Source: Frankia gtarii (GTDB taxonomy: Bacteria; Actinomycetota; Actinomycetes; Frankiales; Frankiaceae). From it: a stretch of DNA of 42,006 bases. This document shows positions 23,701 through 32,610 of this stretch, piece after piece. Every line of letters starts with the position of its first letter. Position 1 is the first letter of the stretch. The position numbers were made by a program, and so were the translations under genes. Below the pieces are notes generated by a model that saw nothing but the letters and a program-made list of their open reading frames with translations, was not told the DNA's origin and did no database searches. The stretch spans positions 1-42,006 of the forward strand of contig NZ_JAMPTM010000025.1 of assembly GCF_025403375.1 (NCBI RefSeq), read 5' to 3'.

Positions 23701-24806
23701 GCGACGTCTTCGTCGACTACCGGGTGGACGAGCAGCTCGCCAAGGCGCTCGACCGCAAGGTCTGGCTGCCGTCGGGCGGATCGCTGGTCATCGACCGCAC
23801 CGAGGCGATGACGGTCATCGACGTCAACACCGGCAAGTTCACCGGCAAGGGCGGCAACCTCGAGGAGACCGTCACCAAGAACAACCTGGAGGCCGCCGAG
23901 GAGATCGTCCGCCAGCTGCGGCTGCGGGACATCGGCGGGATCATCGTCATCGACTTCATCGACATGGTCCTGGAGAGCAACCGGGAGCTGGTCCTGCGCC
24001 GGCTCACCGAGTGCCTCGGTCGTGACCGCACGCGGCACCAGGTCGCGGAGGTGACGAGCCTCGGCCTGGTCCAGATGACCCGTAAGCGGGTGGGTCAGGG
24101 CCTGCTGGAGGCGTACAGCGAGTCGTGCGTGCACTGCAACGGCCGCGGCGTGCTCATCCACCTCAACGGCAGCGGCGGCCATGCCCACTCGGGGGCCGCC
24201 TCGGCCGTCTCGGCCGTCTCCGGTGGGTTCGGCGCCGGCCAGGCCGAACCGGCTGCGATCGGTTCCGGTTCCGGATCGGGATCGGGGTCGGGTCGGCGCT
24301 CGCGCGGCGCCGCCACCCGCGCCGCCGGCGGACCCTCACTTGTCGCGTCCGCCTCGGTCGGCGCTCCCGCTGCGGCCATCGAGGCAGCCGGCGGCACCGC
24401 GACGGAAGCCGGCATAGCCCCGCCGGCCTCGACGGACAACGACGTCACCGGCCCGACGGCAGGCGATGCCGGCAGCGCGCCGGACTCGCCGTCGGAATCC
24501 GCGGTCGCGGTGGTGGACGCCGCTTCCACGTCGATCACGGCAGTGAACGGCAACGGCCGCCACGTCCCCGCGACGGACGCCGGGGGCGACACGACGGTGA
24601 CCCTCGCGTCGACGACCGGAGGCGGGGCTACGACACCGCCCGTCTACGCGAACTCCGACGATCCGGACAGCCTCGCCACCGTCGACGGCGGCGCGACCGC
24701 CGGCAAGCCCGTCCGGAGCCGCCGGCGCCGGGCGTCCCGTCCGGTTTCGAAGCCGGCCGATTCGCTGGAGTCCGTGCCGCCGTCGGCCGAGTCCACCGCC
24801 ACCTGA
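20784..24806 (+). CDS. rne: Ribonuclease E/G with giant low-complexity arms
   Basis: This endoribonuclease processes and degrades RNA. The catalytic part, roughly residues 705-1130 of 1340, has the S1 domain (IAVLEDGVLVEHFV, GNVYLGRV, AAFVDIG) and the RNase H/DNase I-like core with metal-ligand segments VIDVNTGKFTG and IIVIDFIDM. A Zn-link CVHCNGRG follows near 1115. About 700 N-terminal residues are Ala/Pro/Thr/Glu-rich with Arg-rich islands, including an acidic DIDIDIDVDAD stretch and a run of about nine Arg near 638-646. A second disordered arm (about 1130-1340) includes a Ser-Gly repeat. Actinobacterial RNase E homologues carry N-terminal arms; this one is very long. GTG at 20784 has only a weak GAGAGG site, and the true start could differ by some codons. 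Confidence 0.93.
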   Translation: MPDDDLTTQTESEATRPAPRRRRAAGRAAGPPSEHPGGSTPDGAAAIAAPSVTSDTADSPGSAPVAGDSVAPAGEPLSAEAPATTRRRTRTSPTTRTRATRAKAGGAATAEPAASQVAEPAGSAASGAAPPAVEAVAPSAGAAHPATTTDAATTTDAATTSGDGAAGGAESPAPARRTRTTRSRRAVRDVAAAEVPASAEPLSGADTAAAGSTATAGTPPVAADATTESPSPSFPPAATAPAGEAAAPPVEDAPKPKRTRSRRATSGPVTPPAVPSAGELPAGEPSVVEPAATSAAPVEVGGGEATPPRATRTRTTRRRATAASAEPASAEPAPAKAASGSAPVVDAPASPARGSEGSAGEAPSTPVAGPSAVAEPRAGIESPAAADPAVFGDPAFVDKPAAASAPFGSVTVEGEQTQVVPPAAESAAGGTRSRTRTRRATAPTWAGIGDEPAAEPVSRPAARRPVAMVTFQAPEPAAAEPRWRRAGTAEETGSTAVPAPTDAAGPPVEPEAADEVVDIDIDIDVDADTAAEELAAADEDGEFDEDDQGGGSGSTRRRRRGRRGRGRARGDEDGTETDAEDGAGETDEGPRVVADATDRPGRSGAAEPAAADGGEAADRADDGDGDDEDEDDRAGGSRRRRRRRRRTGGDEPGVVDDPPNTVVHVREVRRDEDLVRGLSGSTRLEAKRQRRREGRDSGRRRPPIVTEAEFLARREAVERRMIVRHAGDRTQIAVLEDGVLVEHFVTRASSASYAGNVYLGRVQNVLASMEAAFVDIGKGRNAVLYAGEVNYDASGLDGRPRKIEQVLKSGQSVLVQVSKDPIGHKGARLTSQISLPGRYLVYVPDGQNAGISRKLPDTERARLKSILKKITPEDGGVIVRTAAEGASEAELERDVERLAAQWEDIQRRAKKASAPSLLYGEPDLVVRVIRDIFNEDFTELVVQGSGEAATIEEYIDAVAPDLRPRIRRYTGTGDVFVDYRVDEQLAKALDRKVWLPSGGSLVIDRTEAMTVIDVNTGKFTGKGGNLEETVTKNNLEAAEEIVRQLRLRDIGGIIVIDFIDMVLESNRELVLRRLTECLGRDRTRHQVAEVTSLGLVQMTRKRVGQGLLEAYSESCVHCNGRGVLIHLNGSGGHAHSGAASAVSAVSGGFGAGQAEPAAIGSGSGSGSGSGRRSRGAATRAAGGPSLVASASVGAPAAAIEAAGGTATEAGIAPPASTDNDVTGPTAGDAGSAPDSPSESAVAVVDAASTSITAVNGNGRHVPATDAGGDTTVTLASTTGGGATTPPVYANSDDPDSLATVDGGATAGKPVRSRRRRASRPVSKPADSLESVPPSAESTAT
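21219..21266 (+). repeat. 18-nt coding tandem repeat in rne
   Basis: GCTACGACCACCGATGCC is repeated exactly and then a third partial copy diverges, encoding ATTTDA-ATTTDA-ATTSGD. It lies in the disordered N-terminal arm. Confidence 0.75.
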
Positions 24807-24832
24807 CGAACGGCTGAACATCTGAGCCCTGT

Positions 24833-24877
24833 CGGTCGCCCTTCCCCTCGGATCCTCCCGGGCGGGCGGGGCGACCG
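24833..24877. terminator. Convergent terminator between rne and the small membrane-protein gene
   Basis: CGGTCGCCC (24833-24841) and GGGCGACCG (24869-24877) form a perfect 9-bp stem; the 27-nt interior has further C-run/G-run pairing. It sits 27 nt after rne and 25 nt before the end of the opposing gene. Confidence 0.6.
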
Positions 24878-24901
24878 GCCTGCGCCGGAGGCGTACCAGC
24901 C

Positions 24902-25465
24902 TCAGGCGGCGGTCGGACCTGCCGGGCTCTGGGGCGTTGCCGGCCCGGGGCGGATGAAGCCGCGGCCGGGGTTCTCCCGCATCAGCAGATCCAGGGTGGC
25001 CCGCGAGCGGGACAGAGCGACCTCGACCGCCTGGTGGGCGCGCCCCGCGTCGCCCATCTGCAGCGCGTACGAAGCGATCGTCAGCGACTGGACAAGATCA
25101 TCCTGATCGGCGAGGTCCGGACTCATCCGCTGGCGCGGCGAGCAGTCCGGCCCCGGGTCCTCACCCGCCGGCTGCGCCGGCACTCCCCAGGCCGCCGGAT
25201 CCCGGCGCCGCAGCGCGATCCATCCCGCCGCCAGGGCGGTTCCCAGCAGCCAGCAGGCACCCGCCCAGGGCGGCACGCCGGCGAACGCCGTGAGGGCGAG
25301 ACCAACCACCACCAGCGCTGCCAGCGCACCGGCCGCGGCCGGCACCGTGCCAGGAATTGAACCGTGGCGGCGGGCCGCCTCGGCCGCCGGGCGGCAGGCG
25401 ACGGCGAGAGCCACAGCTGTCCCGGCGCCTGCGGTCCAGACGAGTAGCTGCCAGACCATCCTCAT
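24902..25465 (-). CDS. Small membrane protein of unknown function
   Basis: The 187-residue protein (from the ATG at 25465) has three predicted membrane helices at about 4-24, 41-61 and 66-85. A cytoplasmic or exposed C-terminal half follows, with a helical segment (about 122-165) rich in Ala, Leu and charged residues, around LVQSLTIASYALQMGDAGRA. The end is Pro/Ala-rich. I recognise no family. Another ATG two codons later has a better GGGGG spacing, and a longer frame to 25525 adds an Arg-rich leader, so the start is uncertain. It runs against rne and away from rplU. The C-terminal helix pair resembles short repeat or histidine-kinase-like dimer helices only loosely. Confidence 0.6.
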   Translation of the reverse strand: MRMVWQLLVWTAGAGTAVALAVACRPAAEAARRHGSIPGTVPAAAGALAALVVVGLALTAFAGVPPWAGACWLLGTALAAGWIALRRRDPAAWGVPAQPAGEDPGPDCSPRQRMSPDLADQDDLVQSLTIASYALQMGDAGRAHQAVEVALSRSRATLDLLMRENPGRGFIRPGPATPQSPAGPTAA

Positions 25466-25678
25466 CACCCCCGAATGCGCCTCATCGCCCCCGACGTGAC
25501 GTGGCCTCCGGCGTCGAAGCCTCACGATCTATCGTGGAACTGCGCCTTGCGGACGTTCCATGCTTCCCCTTCCTCGGCGTGCTTCGCCATGGCCCGTCCG
25601 GGTCATCCGGGAATATGGCCCGTGCGCGGGGGACAGGGCGGTGCGGCTCCCGATCGGCACCCCCGCGGCGATGACCTG

Positions 25679-25684
25679 TAGGGT
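25679..25684 (+). promoter_or_regulatory. Candidate -10 element for rplU-rpmA
   Basis: TAGGGT fits the TANNNT consensus. Transcription would start near 25691, leaving a leader of about 150 nt. Confidence 0.45.
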
Positions 25685-25782
25685 GGAGTCCGCGCGTTCA
25701 TCCGGACTGGGCCCGGCCCACCGGAAGAGTCGCCGGACGGCTGCTCTGTGGCCGATGGCGGCGGGGGGCGCATTCAAAGCTC

Positions 25783-25808
25783 CGCGGGGAACCTGGGTTC
25801 CGCGCGGT
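25783..25808 (+). promoter_or_regulatory. Hairpin in the rplU leader, possible L21 autoregulatory site
   Basis: CCGCG (25783-25787) and GGAAC (25789-25793) pair with GTTCC (25798-25802) and CGCGG (25804-25808) around a CTGG loop, with one G/G mismatch between the two helices. It ends about 30 nt before the start codon. Ribosomal-protein operons often carry leader structures bound by their product; the ligand here is inferred. Confidence 0.35.
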
Positions 25809-25839
25809 CACAGCGGTTCAACAACAGCAGGGAGATCTG

Positions 25840-26157
25840 GTGTACGCGGTCGTTGCCAGCGGCGGCAAGCAGCACAGGGTCGCCGTCGGCGATGTCGTCG
25901 ACGTCGAACTCCTTCCCGGAGAGCCGGGCGTGGCCGTGAACCTTCCGGCCCTCCTGCTCGTCGACGGCGACTCGGTCACCCACGAAGCCGGCGCGCTCGC
26001 GTCCGTCGCGGTGACCGCCGAGGTGGTCGGCGTCGTCAAGGGTCCGAAGATCCGGATTCACAAGTTCAAGAACAAGACCGGCTACCACAAGCGTCAGGGC
26101 CACCGCCAGAAGCTGACGCGTCTCAAGGTGACCGGCATCGAGACCGGGAAGGCCTGA
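25840..26157 (+). CDS. rplU: 50S ribosomal protein L21
   Basis: This large-subunit protein binds 23S rRNA near L20. The 105-residue sequence has the family opening [17 protein letters not shown] and the signature block [21 protein letters not shown] near the C-terminus. GTG at 25840 follows CAGGGAG with good spacing. It is cotranscribed with rpmA (5 nt apart). Confidence 0.97.
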   Translation: MYAVVASGGKQHRVAVGDVVDVELLPGEPGVAVNLPALLLVDGDSVTHEAGALASVAVTAEVVGVVKGPKIRIHKFKNKTGYHKRQGHRQKLTRLKVTGIETGKA

Positions 26158-26162
26158 GCGAG

Positions 26163-26432
26163 ATGGCGCATAAGAAGGGCGCGAGTTCCTCGCGCAACGG
26201 TCGGGACTCCAACGCTCAGCGGTTGGGCGTGAAGCGTTTCGGCGGCCAGTTGGTCAAGGCCGGCGAGATCATCGTTCGCCAGCGCGGCACTCACTTCCAC
26301 CCGGGTGAGCTGGTCGGGCGTGGCAAGGACGACACGCTGTTCGCGCTGTCGGCCGGTCACGTGCAGTTCGGCCACCGACGTGGTCGCCGCGTCGTGAACG
26401 TGGTCGAGCTGGTGGCGGCGCCCGCCGCCTGA
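26163..26432 (+). CDS. rpmA: 50S ribosomal protein L27
   Basis: The protein reaches into the peptidyl-transferase centre. The 89 residues begin directly [16 protein letters not shown], so there is no N-terminal propeptide of the kind cleaved in Firmicutes. [17 protein letters not shown] follows the family pattern. ATG at 26163 is 5 nt after rplU; the site GGAAGG lies in the end of rplU. A gap of 257 nt separates it from obgE, with no obvious gene. Confidence 0.97.
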   Translation: MAHKKGASSSRNGRDSNAQRLGVKRFGGQLVKAGEIIVRQRGTHFHPGELVGRGKDDTLFALSAGHVQFGHRRGRRVVNVVELVAAPAA

Positions 26433-26657
26433 CTCGACCGGGCGGCGATGCCGAGCGGGTGTGCCAGACCTGGCCCGCCCGACACGGTGTTCGCTGTCCC
26501 CGATGCCAAGCACATAGCCGCGTGCATCATCCCGCCTCGGGGTTCGGTGCGCGCGGCTTTGGCATGTGCTGCGGCGTTGCTGTGCAGGAGGCGCCGCGTC
26601 GCGGGCCGGGCGCACGATAGGGATAGCGGCTGCCGCCCGACGACGGTCGGCAGACTG

Positions 26658-26663
26658 TAGGAC
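26658..26663 (+). promoter_or_regulatory. Weak candidate -10 element for obgE
   Basis: TAGGAC lies 26 nt before the obgE ATG; it lacks the final T of the consensus. If real, the leader is about 20 nt. Confidence 0.3.
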
Positions 26664-26689
26664 ACGAAGCAGAGTGAGAGGACGCAGCG

Positions 26690-28303
26690 ATGCCGACCTT
26701 TGTCGACCGGGTGGTGTTGCACGCGGCGGCTGGGGACGGCGGCCACGGCTGCGCCTCCATCCACCGGGAGAAGTTCAAGCCGCTGGGCGGTCCGGACGGT
26801 GGTGACGGCGGCCGCGGCGGCGATATTCGCCTCGTGGTGGAGCCGAGCGTGACCACCCTGCTCGACTTCCACTTCCATCCGCATCAGCGGGCCTCGCGGG
26901 GCCGCCCCGGCCAGGGGTCGAACCGGTACGGAGCCGACGGGGAGGACCTCATCCTCCCGGTGCCCGACGGCACGGTCGTCCTCAGCGCCGTCGGCGAGCA
27001 GATCATCGACCTGGTCGGAGCGGGCAGCACGTTCGTGCTCGCCCGGGGCGGCCGCGGTGGCCGGGGGAACGCGTCGCTGGCCTCCGCCCGCCGCAAGGCC
27101 CCCGGATTCGCCGAGCTCGGTGAGCCCGGCGAGCAGCTCGACGCCGTCCTCGAACTCAAGACGGTGGCCGACGTCGCGCTCGTCGGATTCCCGAGCGCGG
27201 GGAAGTCGTCCCTGGTGTCGGTGCTGAGCGCCGCCAAGCCCAAGATCGCCGAGTACCCCTTCACGACCCTCGTGCCCAACCTCGGGGTGGCCCAGGCGGG
27301 AGATCACCCGCCGTACACGGTGGCGGACGTCCCCGGCCTCATCCCGGGCGCCAGCGAGGGCCGCGGCCTGGGCCTGGAGTTCCTCCGGCACATCGAGCGC
27401 TGCTCGGTGATCGTGCACGTGCTGGACTGCGCCACGCTCGAACCGGGACGCGATCCGCTGACTGATCTCGACGTCATCGAGGCCGAGCTCGCGGCGTACT
27501 CCGCCGACCTGTCCGACCGACCCCGGCTCGTCGTCCTCAACAAGATCGACGTGCCTGACGCCGCCGACCTCGCCGACCTGGTCACCGCTGATCTGCGGGC
27601 CCGCGGGCTCGACGTGTTCGCGGTCAGCAGCGCCACCCGGCGGGGAGTGCACGCGCTGTCGCTGGCACTGGCGGAACAGGTCGCGGCGCTGCGGGCGGCG
27701 GCGCCGAGCCGGTCCGCGACCCGCGTCGTCCTGCGCCCCCGGGCGGTGAACGAACCGGACTTCACCGTGACGACCCTCGACGAGGGTTTCCTCATCTCCG
27801 GGGCGAAGCCGCTGCGGTGGGTGCGCCAGACCGACTTCACCAACGACGAGGCCATCGGGTTCCTCGCCGACCGGCTCGCCCGGCTCGGAGTGGAGAAGGA
27901 ACTCGCCCGGCTCGGCGCGACCGCGGGCGTCGAGGTCACGATCGGTGACGTCACCTTCGACTGGGAGCCGACGCTGAGCGGCGGCGGTCTGGGCGTCGGT
28001 GGGCCGGGCGTCGGTGGGCAGGGAATCGGTGGAGTAGCGCTCGTTGGCGGATCGGGCGGCGACGGCGGCGATGGCACCGAGGATCGTCTCGGTGCCGGCG
28101 AGCCGGCTGCCAGCAGTCGGGCCGTCGCAGCGGGTCCGGCCCCAGCCTCCCTCGGCCCGCGCGGCAGCGACGACCGACTGAGCGGTTCCGTCCGGCTCAC
28201 CCGGGCCGAGCGAATGGCCCGGGCGAGGCGGTCCCGCCTGGCGGACTCCGACGCCGCGGGCGTCGACGCCCGCACCGGCGGCGCCGTCGACACGGACGCG
28301 TAG
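26690..28303 (+). CDS. obgE: Obg family GTPase with Gly-rich C-terminal extension
   Basis: This ribosome-associated GTPase acts in 50S assembly and growth control. The 537 residues comprise the Gly-rich Obg fold (1-158), the G domain with GFPSAGKS (166-173), DVPG (213-216) and NKID (284-287), and the OCT domain (about 345-425). From about 430 there is an added tail with GVGG repeats ([16 protein letters not shown]) and an Arg-rich end. Most Obg proteins stop near the OCT domain; long variable tails occur in some actinobacteria. ATG at 26690 is preceded by GAGAGGAC. proB starts 10 nt downstream, so they form one transcript. Confidence 0.96.
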   Translation: MPTFVDRVVLHAAAGDGGHGCASIHREKFKPLGGPDGGDGGRGGDIRLVVEPSVTTLLDFHFHPHQRASRGRPGQGSNRYGADGEDLILPVPDGTVVLSAVGEQIIDLVGAGSTFVLARGGRGGRGNASLASARRKAPGFAELGEPGEQLDAVLELKTVADVALVGFPSAGKSSLVSVLSAAKPKIAEYPFTTLVPNLGVAQAGDHPPYTVADVPGLIPGASEGRGLGLEFLRHIERCSVIVHVLDCATLEPGRDPLTDLDVIEAELAAYSADLSDRPRLVVLNKIDVPDAADLADLVTADLRARGLDVFAVSSATRRGVHALSLALAEQVAALRAAAPSRSATRVVLRPRAVNEPDFTVTTLDEGFLISGAKPLRWVRQTDFTNDEAIGFLADRLARLGVEKELARLGATAGVEVTIGDVTFDWEPTLSGGGLGVGGPGVGGQGIGGVALVGGSGGDGGDGTEDRLGAGEPAASSRAVAAGPAPASLGPRGSDDRLSGSVRLTRAERMARARRSRLADSDAAGVDARTGGAVDTDA

Positions 28304-28312
28304 GGGCGCCAC

Positions 28313-29425
28313 ATGCGGGCGTTCGTCGCCGATGCGCAGCGTGTCGTCGTCAAGGTCGGTTCGTCGTCGCTGACGACGGCCGCGGGCGGTCTCGACGTCG
28401 CCCGGCTGGACAGCCTCGTCTCCGCGCTGCTGCCCAGGGCCGGGCAGCTCGTGCTCGTCTCCTCCGGGGCGATCGCCGCCGGTCTCGCCCCACTCGGGCT
28501 GGCCCGCCGGCCGCGTGACCTCGCCACCCAGCAGGCCGCGGCCAGCGTCGGGCAGAGTTCGCTGGTGCACAGCTACGCCGCGGCGTTCGGCCGGGCGGGC
28601 TTCCGCGTCGGCCAGGTGCTGCTCACCGCCACCGACGTCATCCGCCGCACCCACTACCGCAACGCGCGTACCGCACTCGACCGGCTGCTCGAACTCGGCG
28701 TCGTTCCGATCGTCAACGAGAACGACGCGGTGGCGACCCAGGAGATCCGCTTCGGTGACAACGACCGCCTCGCCGCGATCGTCGCCCATCTGGTGTCCGC
28801 GGACCTGCTGGTGCTGCTGTCGGACGTGGACGGTCTCTACGACGCCAACCCCCGTCACGGGCCGGCGAACCTGCTGCGGGAGGTCCGCTCGGACGCGGAT
28901 CTCGCCGGGCTCACCGCCCGTGGGACGGGCACCGCCGGCGTCGGCGTCGGCGGCATGGCGACCAAGATCGAGGCGGCCCGCATGGCCGCGTCGGGTGGGG
29001 TCAGCGCGATCATCACCTCGGCGGCGAACGCGGCGCCTGTGCTGCGCGGCGAGGAGGTCGGGACGGTGTTCCATCCCACCGGACCGCGCCGGGCCTCCCG
29101 GCTGCTGTGGCTGGCCCACGCCACCGCGCCGGAGGGGCAGCTGCACCTGGACGACGGCGCCGTCGCGGCGGTCGTACGGCGGCGGGCGTCGTTGCTGCCC
29201 GCCGGGGTCACCGGCGTCGAGGGTGACTTCGCCGCGGGCGACCCGGTGGATCTCGTCGATCCCGATGGTCGCCCGGTGGCCAGGGGACTGGTGGCGTTCG
29301 ACGCGGCGGAGCTGCCGGCGATGCTGGGACGGTCCACCGCCGAACTCGCCGCCGAACTCGGCCCCTCCTACGAGCGGGAGATCGTGCACCGGGACGACCT
29401 CGTCCTGCTGCTGCCGACCCGCTGA
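28313..29425 (+). CDS. proB: Glutamate 5-kinase
   Basis: This enzyme carries out the first step of proline synthesis, phosphorylating glutamate. The 370-residue protein has the amino-acid kinase domain (VVVKVGSSSLT, LVSSGAIAAG, IVNENDAVAT, FGDNDRLAA, LLSDVDGLY) followed by a C-terminal PUA domain (about 275-360). It lies 10 nt after obgE, as in many actinobacteria. Its pathway partner proA is not next; sbcD-sbcC intervene on the other strand. Confidence 0.97.
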   Translation: MRAFVADAQRVVVKVGSSSLTTAAGGLDVARLDSLVSALLPRAGQLVLVSSGAIAAGLAPLGLARRPRDLATQQAAASVGQSSLVHSYAAAFGRAGFRVGQVLLTATDVIRRTHYRNARTALDRLLELGVVPIVNENDAVATQEIRFGDNDRLAAIVAHLVSADLLVLLSDVDGLYDANPRHGPANLLREVRSDADLAGLTARGTGTAGVGVGGMATKIEAARMAASGGVSAIITSAANAAPVLRGEEVGTVFHPTGPRRASRLLWLAHATAPEGQLHLDDGAVAAVVRRRASLLPAGVTGVEGDFAAGDPVDLVDPDGRPVARGLVAFDAAELPAMLGRSTAELAAELGPSYEREIVHRDDLVLLLPTR

Positions 29426-29429
29426 TCCC

Positions 29430-29459
29430 GCGCCGCGCGGCGCCGTCGGTCCCGACGGC
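29430..29459. terminator. Convergent terminator between proB and sbcC
   Basis: GCGCCGCGCGGCGC (29430-29443) is a perfect palindrome, and GCCGTCGG/CCGACGGC (29442-29449/29452-29459) is an 8-bp inverted repeat with a two-base gap. Both fall in the 62-nt space between convergent genes. Confidence 0.5.
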
Positions 29460-29487
29460 CGGCCGGCCGGACGGATGGACGGACGGG

Positions 29488-32400
29488 TCAGGGCGTCGTC
29501 TCGATCCGGCTGCCGTTCGTGCCCTTGCGGACCCGGATCTGGTTCGGGATGCGTTGGCGCAGGTCGGCGACATGGCTGACGACACCGACGAGCCGCCCGC
29601 CGGAGCGAAGCTCGTCGAGGACGCCCATCACCTCGTCCAGGCTGTCGGGATCCAGCGTCCCGAAGCCCTCGTCGATGAACAGCGCATCCATCCGCCGCCC
29701 GCCGGCCTCGGCGGTCACGACGTCGGCGAGTCCGAGGGCCAGCGCCAGCGCCGCCTGGAAGGTCTCGCCGCCGGACAGCGTCCCGGTGTTGCGTCGGCGG
29801 CCCGTCCACGCGTCCTCGACCAGCAGGCCCAGGCCCGCCCGCCGGCGCCGGTCGCGCCGCTCCTCGGTGTCGTGGACGAGAGTGAACCGCCCGGCGCTCA
29901 TCGCGGCGAACCGACGGCTCGCCGCGATCGCTACCTCCTCCAACCGGGCCGCGAGCACGAAGCTCGACAGCGGCATTCCCTCGGTGTTGCCGCCGCGGCC
30001 CGCAGCGAGCTCGGCCAGCTGATGCAGCTCGTCGGCCCCGGCGCGCAGGGGATCCAACGCGGCGAGGTCCGCGGTGAAGGTGGTGTGCAGAGCGGCGAGT
30101 TCGGCTGCCCGCCCGCGCGCCCGCGCGAGCGTCGCGACGGCCGTCTCGTGCGCCTGTCGGGCCGCCTCGGCGGCCGCCTCGTGCTCGGCCAGGTGGTCAG
30201 CCGGGTTATCGATGAAGTGCTCGGCGAGGGCCGGATCGACGGCGAGATCGTCGCCGGAGAGGGCCGCGGCCACCGCGGCCGTCTCGTCCCGGTGCGCCTG
30301 GACCTCGCGCTCGGCGGTCCGTAGCCAGTCCGTGTCGCGGACGGCGGCGGCTGCGTCGTCCAGGTCGAAGAACTCGGCCTGGCGGACGAGATCGAGGGCG
30401 GTGAGGCCGGCCTGGACGTGTTCGGCGCGGGCGCGTTCGGCTGCCAGCTCCGCGTCATGGGTGGCCTGCTGGTCGTCGGCGAGTGCCGTCACCGCGTCCA
30501 GCCGTGCCGTGAGCGCCTCGGCGTCGCGCAGGTCGGCGGGTACCGCGGCGAGCCGCGTAGCGGCCAGCTGATGCAGCTGCGCCGCCCGCAGCCGCCCCGC
30601 CTGCTCGCTGGACCGCGACGCCGCCAGGCGGGCGGCGACGTCCTTGTCCTCCTCGTACACGGCGAGTTGGGCGGCCTCGGCGGGGGCCAGGTCCGCGGCG
30701 GCGTCGGCGTAGGCGCTCACCTGGTCGTCCACCTCGGCGGCGAGCTCGGCGAGCCGGCCCGCCGACGCGGGTGCCCGGTCGTCGAGCAGCTCGGCGAGAT
30801 CGAAGCGCCGCACCTGCGCCAGCGCCTCCTCGGCGGGCGGGTCCACGGGGACGGACGGTTCGCGGGCCAGCTCGGCATGCAGCGTGCGGACCTGCGTCTC
30901 CCACCGGTCGGCGGCGCGCAGCGCCACCGCCGCCTCGGCGGCGATTCGATCCGCCTCCTGCTCGGCGGCGGTCTCCTCCTCCTTGCTCACGTGATCGGCG
31001 CGGACCTCCGCCGGATCGGGGTGCTCGAACGCGCCGCACACCGGACACGGGGTGTCGTCGGCGAGTGCGGCGGCGAGCTCCGCGGTGATCGCGTCGAAGC
31101 GCTGCCGGCGCAGGTCCTTGGCCTGGGACCGGACGACGGCGGCGCGGTCGCGGGCGACGTCGGCGTCCCGGCGGGCGCGATGCTGATCGGCGACCGCGCC
31201 GACGAGTTCCCGGGTCCACCGGGCCCGTTCGGCCAGGGCCGGGAGGGTGGCACCGGCCCGGCGCGCGGCGGCCACCCGGGATTCGGCCGCCGCCCGGATC
31301 GCCGGCAGCTCGTCGTCGAGCCGGTGGGCGAGCTCCTCGGCGTCGCGCCGATGCTCCTCGGCGTCGCGCTCGGCCTGCCGAGCGGCCCGGCCGTCGTCCT
31401 CGGCCTCCGCCCGGGTCCGCGCCAGTCCTTCGAGCCGGCCGACCTCGACGTGGGCAAGCCGGACGAGTCCGAGGAGCTCGTCGACGTCGGGGGGCCCGCT
31501 CGGGGGGTCGCCGTGGTGGGCGGTGAGCTGGCCGGGGGAGCGCGGGTCCGTGGGGAGCAGGCCGGCGGGGTGCGCGGCCAGGCGCTGCCGGGCGGCATCC
31601 GCCGCTGCGCGGGTCTGCTCGGCGGCCACGGTGCGTCGGCGCAGCTCGGTCAGCGCGGGGGCGACGACGGCGGCCCGCCGGGCCGCGTCGGCGTCCGCGG
31701 CGAGCAGGTCGACGGTGGCGCGGCGTTCGGCCAACTCGTCGCGGCGCGCTGTGAGCGTCCGGCGCCGCTCGATGCGGCGAACGAGGTCGCGGGCGTCGGC
31801 GAGTGCGGCGTCGGCGGCGGTGCGGGCCTGGTCGGCAGTCCGCTGGACCGTCTCGGTGACCGCCGCCGCCGCCTGCGCCTGACGGGCGAGGTCGGTAGCC
31901 CAGGCGGGATCGTCGGTCGGATCAGCGGGCTCAGCCGCCCCGGCGACCTGGGCGATACGTGCGGCCACCCGACCGAGCTCGGCCGTGGCGACCGCCAGCT
32001 CATCGCGGCCGCTTTTGGCCCGGTCGCGCAGCCACTGCTCGGTGAACTCGAAGCGGCCGACGCCGAACAGCGTCTTGAGCAGCTTCTCCCGGTCGTCGTG
32101 CCCGGCCTGGAGGAAGTCGGCGAACCGGCCCTGCGGCAGCAGGATGACCTGGAAGAACTGGTCGTGCGTCATTCCCAGCATCAGGCCGATCTCATGCCCG
32201 ACGTCCTGCGGCCGGCTGGCGATGGTGTCCCACCCCTGGGCGGTATGGCGGTCCAGCCGGGCGGTGGGGTGGGCCCGGGTGGTTCCGCCGGCCCGCTTCG
32301 ATCGGTCCCACGCCGGGCTGCGGGTGATCCGGAAGCGTTCGGCCGAGACCGAGAACTCCAGGCTCACCTCCGGCCGGGCCGACGCGGCGGCATGGTGAGA

Positions 32401-32610
32401 ACGCAGGTCCGGATCGCCGGTGATCTTGCCGCGCATCCCGGGCACCTTGCCGAACAGGGCGAACCCGATCGCGTCGAGCAGCGTCGTCTTGCCGGCGCCG
32501 GTCTCGCCGCAGAGCAGGAGCAGACCCCCGCTGCCGACCCGGTCGAAGTCGACGTCAACGCGGCCGGGGAAGGCCCCGAATGCTTCCAGGTGTAGCCGGT
32601 GGGGCCGCAT
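29488..32610 (-). CDS. sbcC: SbcC, SMC-like ATPase subunit of the SbcCD nuclease
   Basis: The Rad50-like subunit of the SbcCD complex opens DNA hairpins and processes ends. It has 1040 residues. Walker A GETGAGKT lies near residue 35, with a Q-loop [11 protein letters not shown]. Long coiled-coil arms flank the zinc-hook motif CPVCG near residue 520. The C-terminal ABC signature is [20 protein letters not shown], followed by Walker [14 protein letters not shown]. Its ATG overlaps the sbcD stop by one base (TGATG), so the two are translationally coupled. The unusual placement is between proB and proA, reading against both. Confidence 0.95.
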   Translation of the reverse strand: MRPHRLHLEAFGAFPGRVDVDFDRVGSGGLLLLCGETGAGKTTLLDAIGFALFGKVPGMRGKITGDPDLRSHHAAASARPEVSLEFSVSAERFRITRSPAWDRSKRAGGTTRAHPTARLDRHTAQGWDTIASRPQDVGHEIGLMLGMTHDQFFQVILLPQGRFADFLQAGHDDREKLLKTLFGVGRFEFTEQWLRDRAKSGRDELAVATAELGRVAARIAQVAGAAEPADPTDDPAWATDLARQAQAAAAVTETVQRTADQARTAADAALADARDLVRRIERRRTLTARRDELAERRATVDLLAADADAARRAAVVAPALTELRRRTVAAEQTRAAADAARQRLAAHPAGLLPTDPRSPGQLTAHHGDPPSGPPDVDELLGLVRLAHVEVGRLEGLARTRAEAEDDGRAARQAERDAEEHRRDAEELAHRLDDELPAIRAAAESRVAAARRAGATLPALAERARWTRELVGAVADQHRARRDADVARDRAAVVRSQAKDLRRQRFDAITAELAAALADDTPCPVCGAFEHPDPAEVRADHVSKEEETAAEQEADRIAAEAAVALRAADRWETQVRTLHAELAREPSVPVDPPAEEALAQVRRFDLAELLDDRAPASAGRLAELAAEVDDQVSAYADAAADLAPAEAAQLAVYEEDKDVAARLAASRSSEQAGRLRAAQLHQLAATRLAAVPADLRDAEALTARLDAVTALADDQQATHDAELAAERARAEHVQAGLTALDLVRQAEFFDLDDAAAAVRDTDWLRTAEREVQAHRDETAAVAAALSGDDLAVDPALAEHFIDNPADHLAEHEAAAEAARQAHETAVATLARARGRAAELAALHTTFTADLAALDPLRAGADELHQLAELAAGRGGNTEGMPLSSFVLAARLEEVAIAASRRFAAMSAGRFTLVHDTEERRDRRRRAGLGLLVEDAWTGRRRNTGTLSGGETFQAALALALGLADVVTAEAGGRRMDALFIDEGFGTLDPDSLDEVMGVLDELRSGGRLVGVVSHVADLRQRIPNQIRVRKGTNGSRIETTP

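Larger units (their letters stand above)
25466..25839. other. Intergenic region and rplU leader
   Basis: This divergent region contains the probable rplU promoter (TAGGGT at 25679-25684) and a leader of about 150 nt with a stable hairpin close to the start codon. No protein gene is seen. Confidence 0.45.
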
